From positions 62,001 through 126,000 of the forward strand of contig NZ_KB894097.1 in NCBI RefSeq assembly GCF_000374305.1: a DNA stretch of 64,000 bases, in the 5' to 3' direction. Position numbers and translations under genes: made by a program. Shown in pieces: positions 59,691-64,000 of this stretch (the first letter of the stretch is position 1; each line of letters starts with the position of its first letter). This DNA is from Actinomadura flavalba DSM 45200 (lineage in GTDB: Bacteria > Actinomycetota > Actinomycetes > Streptosporangiales > Streptosporangiaceae). The notes under the pieces were generated by a model. The model saw only the letters and a program-made list of their open reading frames with translations, made no database searches and was not told the DNA's origin.

Positions 59691-61043
59691 ATGGTGGTTC
59701 CTGTGCGCGTCGCAGTCATCGGGTCGGGCCCCGCGGGGCTCTACACGGCCGAAGCCCTGATCAAGCAGGCCGCCGGGGGCGTCCGCGTGGACGTCTTCGA
59801 CCGGCTCCCCACCCCGTACGGGCTGGTCCGTTACGGCGTCGCCCCCGACCACACCTCCATCAAGTCCATCGCCCGCTACCTCCAGCGGGTGCTGGAGAGC
59901 CCCGGCGTGCGGTTCTTCGGCTGCGTCGAGCTGGGCCGCGACCTCACCCGCGACGAGCTGCTCACCTGCTACGACGCCGTCGTCTACGCGACCGGCGCCA
60001 TGGTGGACCGGCGGCTGCGCGTCCCCGGCGAGGACCTGCCGGGCAGCGTCGCCGCGACCGACTTCGTCAACTGGTACTGCGGCCACCCCGACGCCGCCGG
60101 GCACGCCTTCGACCTGTCCGCCGAGGACGTCGCCGTCATCGGCGTCGGCAACGTCGCCGTCGACGTCGTCCGCATCCTCGCCAAGACGCCCGACGAGTTG
60201 CGCTCCACCGACATCCCCGAACACGTCCTGGACGCCCTCACCGCGAGCCGCGTCCGCCGCGTCCACCTCATCGGGCGGCGCGGCCCCGCCCAGGCCAAGT
60301 TCACGACGAAGGAGGCCCGCGAACTCGGGCAGCTCCCCAGCGCCGAGATCCACGTCCGCCCCGAGGACATGGAGCAGGACGTCACCGCCGACGACGCCGC
60401 CGCCGAACGCGACCGGCTCGTGCGCGGCAACCTCAAGGTGCTGCGCGGCTGGACGGGCGCGCCCACCGGCGACCGGCCGCGCCGCATCGACGTCCGCTTC
60501 TGGCGCGCCCCGGTGGAACTGCTCGGCACCGGCCGCGTCGAGGCCGTCCGGCTCGAACGCACCCGGCCCGACGGCGCGGGCCGCGTCGTCGGCACCGGCG
60601 AGTACGAGACGCTTCCGGCGGGCCTGGTGCTGCGCTCGGTCGGCTACCAGAGCGTCGCGCTGGAGGGCGTCCCGTTCGACGAGGACGCGTTCGTCGTCCC
60701 CAACGACGGGGGCCGGATCGTCGCCGCCGACGGGACGCGCCAGCCCGGCGAGTACGTCGCGGGCTGGATCAAGCGCGGCCCGACCGGCGTCGTCGGCACC
60801 AACAAGTCCGACGCCGCCGAGACGGTCGCGCACCTGCTCGCCGACCTGGCGGCGACGCCGTACCGCGCGGCGGCCTCGGTGGAGGAACTGCTGGCCGCGC
60901 GGGGCCTCACGCCCGTCTCCTACACCGACTGGCTCAACCTCGACGCCGCCGAGGTCGCCCTCGGCGCGTCCCTCAGCCGGGGCGAGCGCGTCAAGCTCGC
61001 ACACTGGGACGCCATGCGCGACGCGTGCCGCCGTACCGAGTGA
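59691..61043 (+). CDS. fprA: FprA-like ferredoxin/adrenodoxin-NADP reductase
   Basis: Predicted 450-residue flavoenzyme passing electrons from NADPH to ferredoxin, for example for cytochromes P450. FAD motif VAVIGSGPAGLYTAEAL (residues 7-23), then FDRLPTPYGLVRYGVAPDHT, YDAVVYATGA, the NADPH motif VAVIGVGNVAVDVVRILAKT, IGRRGPAQAKFTTKEARELG and GYVAGWIKRGPTGVVGTNK-type end (read EYVAGWIKRGPTGVVGTNKS). ATG 59691 gives the family's normal N-terminus; ATG 59655 is an alternative. Confidence 0.95.
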   Translation: MVVPVRVAVIGSGPAGLYTAEALIKQAAGGVRVDVFDRLPTPYGLVRYGVAPDHTSIKSIARYLQRVLESPGVRFFGCVELGRDLTRDELLTCYDAVVYATGAMVDRRLRVPGEDLPGSVAATDFVNWYCGHPDAAGHAFDLSAEDVAVIGVGNVAVDVVRILAKTPDELRSTDIPEHVLDALTASRVRRVHLIGRRGPAQAKFTTKEARELGQLPSAEIHVRPEDMEQDVTADDAAAERDRLVRGNLKVLRGWTGAPTGDRPRRIDVRFWRAPVELLGTGRVEAVRLERTRPDGAGRVVGTGEYETLPAGLVLRSVGYQSVALEGVPFDEDAFVVPNDGGRIVAADGTRQPGEYVAGWIKRGPTGVVGTNKSDAAETVAHLLADLAATPYRAAASVEELLAARGLTPVSYTDWLNLDAAEVALGASLSRGERVKLAHWDAMRDACRRTE

Positions 61044-61140
61044 TCCCGGCCGCCGTCTGGCGCCCAGAGAACAGGAAACCGGCGACATACCGGCCGTCAA
61101 GGCAGTGACGCGACCCCGGGCGGGACGCTACGGTGCGCGT

Positions 61141-61506
61141 GTGACCGTCGGTCCCGAGTTGTTCGGTTTCCCCCCGCCCGTCGCGCTGCCGGATCTTCGG
61201 TGGCTCGGCCCCGACTACGTGTCCGTCCTGGTGTACGACCTGACGCGGGGCCTCCTGCGCCAGGACCCGGGGACGCAGGTCATGGGCGTGCGGTGCGAGG
61301 GAGACCCCGACCTGCGCGCGTCGGTCGACTCGGCGGGCGTCATCCGCTCCCACGACGCCGCGTTCCCGCTCCAGGTCTTCGTCCAGGACGGCGACGGCCG
61401 CCCCTGGCGGCTGCGCGGCCGCTGGACCTACTCGGGCCGCGACCTCGGCACCGCCTCGGCGTCGATCAACCACTACTGGCAGATGCACACCGCCGAAGGC
61501 GTGTGA
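61141..61506 (+). CDS. Conserved hypothetical protein, 121 residues
   Basis: Small soluble protein, not recognised. LFGFPPPVALPDLRWLGPDY, VSVLVYDLTRGLLRQDPGTQ, FVQDGDGRPWRLRGRWTY and SASINHYWQMHTAEG show strand-rich globular sequence. GTG 61141 is preferred; GTG 61105 would add 12 basic residues. Follows fprA by about 100 bases and converges on dxs. Confidence 0.6.
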   Translation: MTVGPELFGFPPPVALPDLRWLGPDYVSVLVYDLTRGLLRQDPGTQVMGVRCEGDPDLRASVDSAGVIRSHDAAFPLQVFVQDGDGRPWRLRGRWTYSGRDLGTASASINHYWQMHTAEGV

Positions 61507-61517
61507 CCGCAGCACCG

Positions 61518-61548
61518 CGCACCCCGCCGGGCGGGCCGGTGGGGTGCG
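61518..61548. terminator. Bidirectional hairpin terminator
   Basis: CGCACCCC/GGGGTGCG, perfect 8-bp arms with CCGG/CCGG pairing inside the 15-base loop. It lies between the convergent hypothetical gene and dxs and can serve both. Confidence 0.7.
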
Positions 61549-61558
61549 GGCGGGCGCC

Positions 61559-63475
61559 TTACTCGGCGGACGCCGTGCTGCGGCTGCGCGCGTGGGCGAG
61601 CAGCGACGCCGCCTCGGTGATGTCGCGGGCGAGGTCCTGCGGGTTGAGGCCGATGTCAGCGAGGATCTGCGCGCGGGAGGCGTGGTCGAGGAACTCCTGC
61701 GGGATGCCGAACGTGCGCAGCGGGACGTCGTTGCCGGCGTCGCGCAGCAGCCGGGCGACGGCGTCGCCGACGGCGCCGGTGCGGCCGTTGTCCTCCACGA
61801 CGGCGACGAGCGAGTGCCCGGCGGCCAGCTCGACGATCGCCGGGTCGAGCGGCTTGATCCAGCGGGGGTCGACGACGGTGACGCCGATGCCCTGCGCGGC
61901 GATCAGCTCGGCCGCCGCGACGGCGGTGCCCGCCATCGAACCGGCCGCGACGATCAGCGCGCGGGCGCCGTTGGCGCCCTCGTGCCGGGCCAGCACGTCG
62001 ACGCCGCCGACGCGCTCGATCGCGGCGAGGTCGGCGGCGGCGGGGCCCTTGGGGTAGCGGATGGCGGTGGGGCCGTCCTGGACGGCGACGCACTCGCGCA
62101 GCAGCTCGCGCAGCCGGGCGCCGTCGCGCGGCACCGCCACGCGCAGGCCCGGGACGAGGCTGAGGATGGACAGGTCCCACATGCCGTTGTGGCTGGCGCC
62201 GTCGTCGCCGGTGACGCCGGAGCGGTCCAGCGCGAACGTGACGGGCAGCCGGTGCAGCGCGACGTCCATGAGGAGCTGGTCGAACGCGCGGTTCAGGAAC
62301 GTGGCGTAGAGCGCGACGACGGGATGCAGCCCGCCGAGCGCGAGCCCGGCCGCCGACGTGGCGGCGTGCTGCTCGGCGATGCCCACGTCGTAGACGCGGT
62401 CGGGATACGCCTCGGCGAACGGGGCGAGGCCGACCGGGTAGAGCATGGCGGCGGTGATGCCGACGACGTCGGGCCGCTCGGCGCCGAGCGCGACCATCTC
62501 GCTCCCGAACACCGACGTCCAGCTCGGCCCGCCGGACTTGACGTGGAAGCGGCCGGTGGCGGGGTCGAAGGCGCCGCCGCCGTGCATGCAGTCCTCGGTG
62601 TCGTTCTCGGCGGGCGCGTAGCCCTGGCCCTTGCGGGTGATCGCGTGGACGATCACGGGCGCGCCGAAGTCGCGGGCGCGGCGCAGCGCGTCCTCGACGG
62701 CCTCGGTGTCGTGGCCGTCGATGGGGCCGACGTACTTGATGCCGAGGTCTTCGAACATGGCCTGCGGGGCGAAGACGTCCTTGAGGCCCTTCTTGATGCC
62801 GTGCAGCGCCTCGTAGGCGGCGTTGCCGACGACGGGCGCGCGCGGCACCGTCTTCTTGATCAGGTCGAGCGCCTGCTCGTAGCCGGGGGTGACGCGCAGG
62901 CCCGCGAGGTGGCTGGCCAGGCCGCCGATCGTCGGCGAGTAGGACCGGCCGTTGTCGTTGACGACGATGATCACGGGCCGGTCGGGGCCGCCCGCGATGT
63001 TGTTCAGCGCCTCCCAGCACATGCCGCCGGTGAGCGCGCCGTCACCGACGACGGCGACGACGGAGCGGTCGCTCTCGCCGCGCACCTGGAACGCCTTGGC
63101 CAGGCCGTCGGCGTAGGACAGGGCGGTGGAGGCGTGGGAGTTCTCGATGAGGTCGTGCGGGGACTCGGCCTGGCTCGGGTAGCCGGACAGCCCGCCGCGG
63201 CGGCGCAGCTCGGTGAAGTCCTGGCGGCCGGTCAGCATCTTGTGGACGTAGGCCTGGTGGCCGGTGTCGAAGAGAATCTTGTCGTGCGGCGAGTCGAAGA
63301 CCCGGTGCAGGGCCATCGTCAGCTCGACCACGCCCAGGTTGGGCCCCAGGTGACCGCCGGTCTTGGCGACGGCCTCCACCAGGGCCTCCCGGATCTCCTC
63401 CGCGAGACGAGGCAGTTGCGTGGCGTCCAGTCGCTTGAGGTCCTCCGGACCTGTGATCGACTTCAGCAGGGTCAC
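61559..63475 (-). CDS. dxs: 1-deoxy-D-xylulose-5-phosphate synthase
   Basis: Predicted 638-residue thiamine-diphosphate enzyme that condenses pyruvate and glyceraldehyde 3-phosphate, first step of the MEP isoprenoid pathway. Motifs are GGHLGPNLGVVELTMALHRV, VGDGALTGGMCWEALNNIAG (ThDP-binding), IVVNDNGRSYSPTIGGL, the transketolase-like MYPVGLAPFAEAYPDRVYDV-type region, and DRSGVTGDDGASHNGMWD. I start at GTG 63475 (VTLLKSITGPEDLKRLD) because GGAGGAG lies about nine bases upstream and homologues begin there; ATG 63493 is six codons earlier. Divergent from idi, which acts later in the same pathway. Confidence 0.97.
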   Translation of the reverse strand: MTLLKSITGPEDLKRLDATQLPRLAEEIREALVEAVAKTGGHLGPNLGVVELTMALHRVFDSPHDKILFDTGHQAYVHKMLTGRQDFTELRRRGGLSGYPSQAESPHDLIENSHASTALSYADGLAKAFQVRGESDRSVVAVVGDGALTGGMCWEALNNIAGGPDRPVIIVVNDNGRSYSPTIGGLASHLAGLRVTPGYEQALDLIKKTVPRAPVVGNAAYEALHGIKKGLKDVFAPQAMFEDLGIKYVGPIDGHDTEAVEDALRRARDFGAPVIVHAITRKGQGYAPAENDTEDCMHGGGAFDPATGRFHVKSGGPSWTSVFGSEMVALGAERPDVVGITAAMLYPVGLAPFAEAYPDRVYDVGIAEQHAATSAAGLALGGLHPVVALYATFLNRAFDQLLMDVALHRLPVTFALDRSGVTGDDGASHNGMWDLSILSLVPGLRVAVPRDGARLRELLRECVAVQDGPTAIRYPKGPAAADLAAIERVGGVDVLARHEGANGARALIVAAGSMAGTAVAAAELIAAQGIGVTVVDPRWIKPLDPAIVELAAGHSLVAVVEDNGRTGAVGDAVARLLRDAGNDVPLRTFGIPQEFLDHASRAQILADIGLNPQDLARDITEAASLLAHARSRSTASAE

Positions 63476-63628
63476 GCGTTTCAACTCCTCCATCAGGGAT
63501 CTTGGGGTACCCCTGGTCGTCGGGCCGTTCCGAGTTTAGTCCGGTCCGGGCGGGCGAACACCCGTCGCGGACCCCGTCGGGGTCTCCGCGCATCATCCGT
63601 ACAGCAACGATTGGGGCGGGATACACAG

Positions 63629-64000
63629 ATGGGTGTCGAGGAGATCGTGCTGCTCAACGCGGCCGACGAGGCCATCGGGACGGCGCCCAAGGTCGCCAGC
63701 CATCACGCGGAGACCCCGTACCACCTCGCTTTCTCGTCCTATGTCGTCGACCCTCGGGGTCAGGTGCTCATCACCCGCAGGGCACTGGCCAAGCGGACGT
63801 TCCCCGGTGTCTGGACGGGTAGCTGCTGCGGGCACCCGGGCCCGGGCGAGGGCCTGCGCGACGCGGTCGAGCGGCGGCTGCGCGACGAGCTCGGTGTGAG
63901 CGTCGACACGGTGACGCCGGTGCTGCCCGCGTTCCGGTACCGCGCGGTCGCCGCGGACGGGACGGTCGAGTTCGAGCGCTGCCCGGTGGTGCGGGCGACG
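63629..64000 (+). CDS. idi: Isopentenyl-diphosphate delta-isomerase type 1, N-terminal part (cut by window edge)
   Basis: The first 124 codons of a Nudix-fold isomerase converting isopentenyl to dimethylallyl diphosphate. VLLNAADEAIGTAPKVASHH is the typical opening, and ITRRALAKRTFPGVWTGSCC carries the catalytic Cys. GHPGPGEGLRDAVERRLRDE is the Nudix-like metal site, and FEFERCPVV-like end (read TVEFERCPVV) follows. ATG 63629; GGGGCGGG upstream. The catalytic Glu and C-terminus lie beyond the window. Divergent from dxs with about 150 bases for both promoters. Confidence 0.95.
   Translation, partial: MGVEEIVLLNAADEAIGTAPKVASHHAETPYHLAFSSYVVDPRGQVLITRRALAKRTFPGVWTGSCCGHPGPGEGLRDAVERRLRDELGVSVDTVTPVLPAFRYRAVAADGTVEFERCPVVRAT

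Noticed and set aside
57963..61100. A 1045-codon minus-strand open frame opposite the permease and fprA
   Set aside because: It is the antisense shadow of two well-recognised genes; its composition (Arg/Asp/Gln-rich) and lack of motifs are typical of such shadows.

Overview
The window comes from a very high G+C actinomycete chromosome. Third codon positions are almost all G or C, and GTG starts, GTGA/ATGA gene overlaps and LuxR/TetR regulators are common. The haem block (hemE, a HemY-type oxidase, hemQ), DUF3000-rnd, thiolase-fadB, and dxs lie in an order I recall from Streptomyces and relatives. A filamentous actinomycete of the Thermomonosporaceae/Streptosporangiales type is my inference; no rRNA or tRNA is present to fix it. 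No CRISPR array, prophage or intact insertion sequence was seen.

Layout. 1-5400: the edge of a probable secondary-metabolite locus, with a truncated GriI-type C7-sugar aldolase, its own aspartokinase, a large LuxR (LAL) activator and a TetR regulator, all on the minus strand. 6000-13980: DUF4262, a GNAT enzyme, a candidate structured small RNA opposite a HEPN/Abi-like gene, glgX, two SDR proteins lacking the usual catalytic Tyr, and a RibD-type reductase coupled to a TPR/membrane protein. 14000-24420: LigC-type DNA ligase, Tat-exported PhoD phosphatase, HelD, a Tat-exported sulfatase, an aldehyde dehydrogenase and an isoprenylcysteine-methyltransferase/DCC fusion with a membrane partner. 24500-31450: TetR, YibE/F, a CDF metal exporter, GNAT, DUF4236, a small graveyard of gene remnants, the LigC partner PolD1, msrB and a repeat-bearing membrane protein. 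31650-35350: an operon of lactate-permease-type transporter, two tiny proteins and a gamma-glutamyltransferase-family enzyme. 35880-41700: hemQ, hemY and hemE (coproporphyrin-dependent haem synthesis), a zinc-ribbon protein, DUF3000 and RNase D. 41700-42600: no gene; a long near-perfect hairpin and degenerate tandem repeats. 42600-52190: a PH-like protein, a lipoprotein/adaptor/ATPase/permease export operon, a 1241-residue protein joining a sigma-region-2-like head to huge repeats, one membrane helix and a secreted domain, then an OmpR/histidine-kinase pair. 52180-64000: FadD, thiolase, FadB (beta-oxidation), an amino-acid permease, FprA-type ferredoxin reductase, dxs and the start of idi (isoprenoid precursors).

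The most interesting signals are the 1241-residue sigma-like membrane protein, the ~100-nt structured RNA that could pair with the start of the HEPN gene, the AHBA-type aldolase/aspartokinase edge, the lactate-permease/GGT operon and the 41.8-kb hairpin. I worked by reading translations and DNA by eye; family names rest on recalled motifs, not on database searches.
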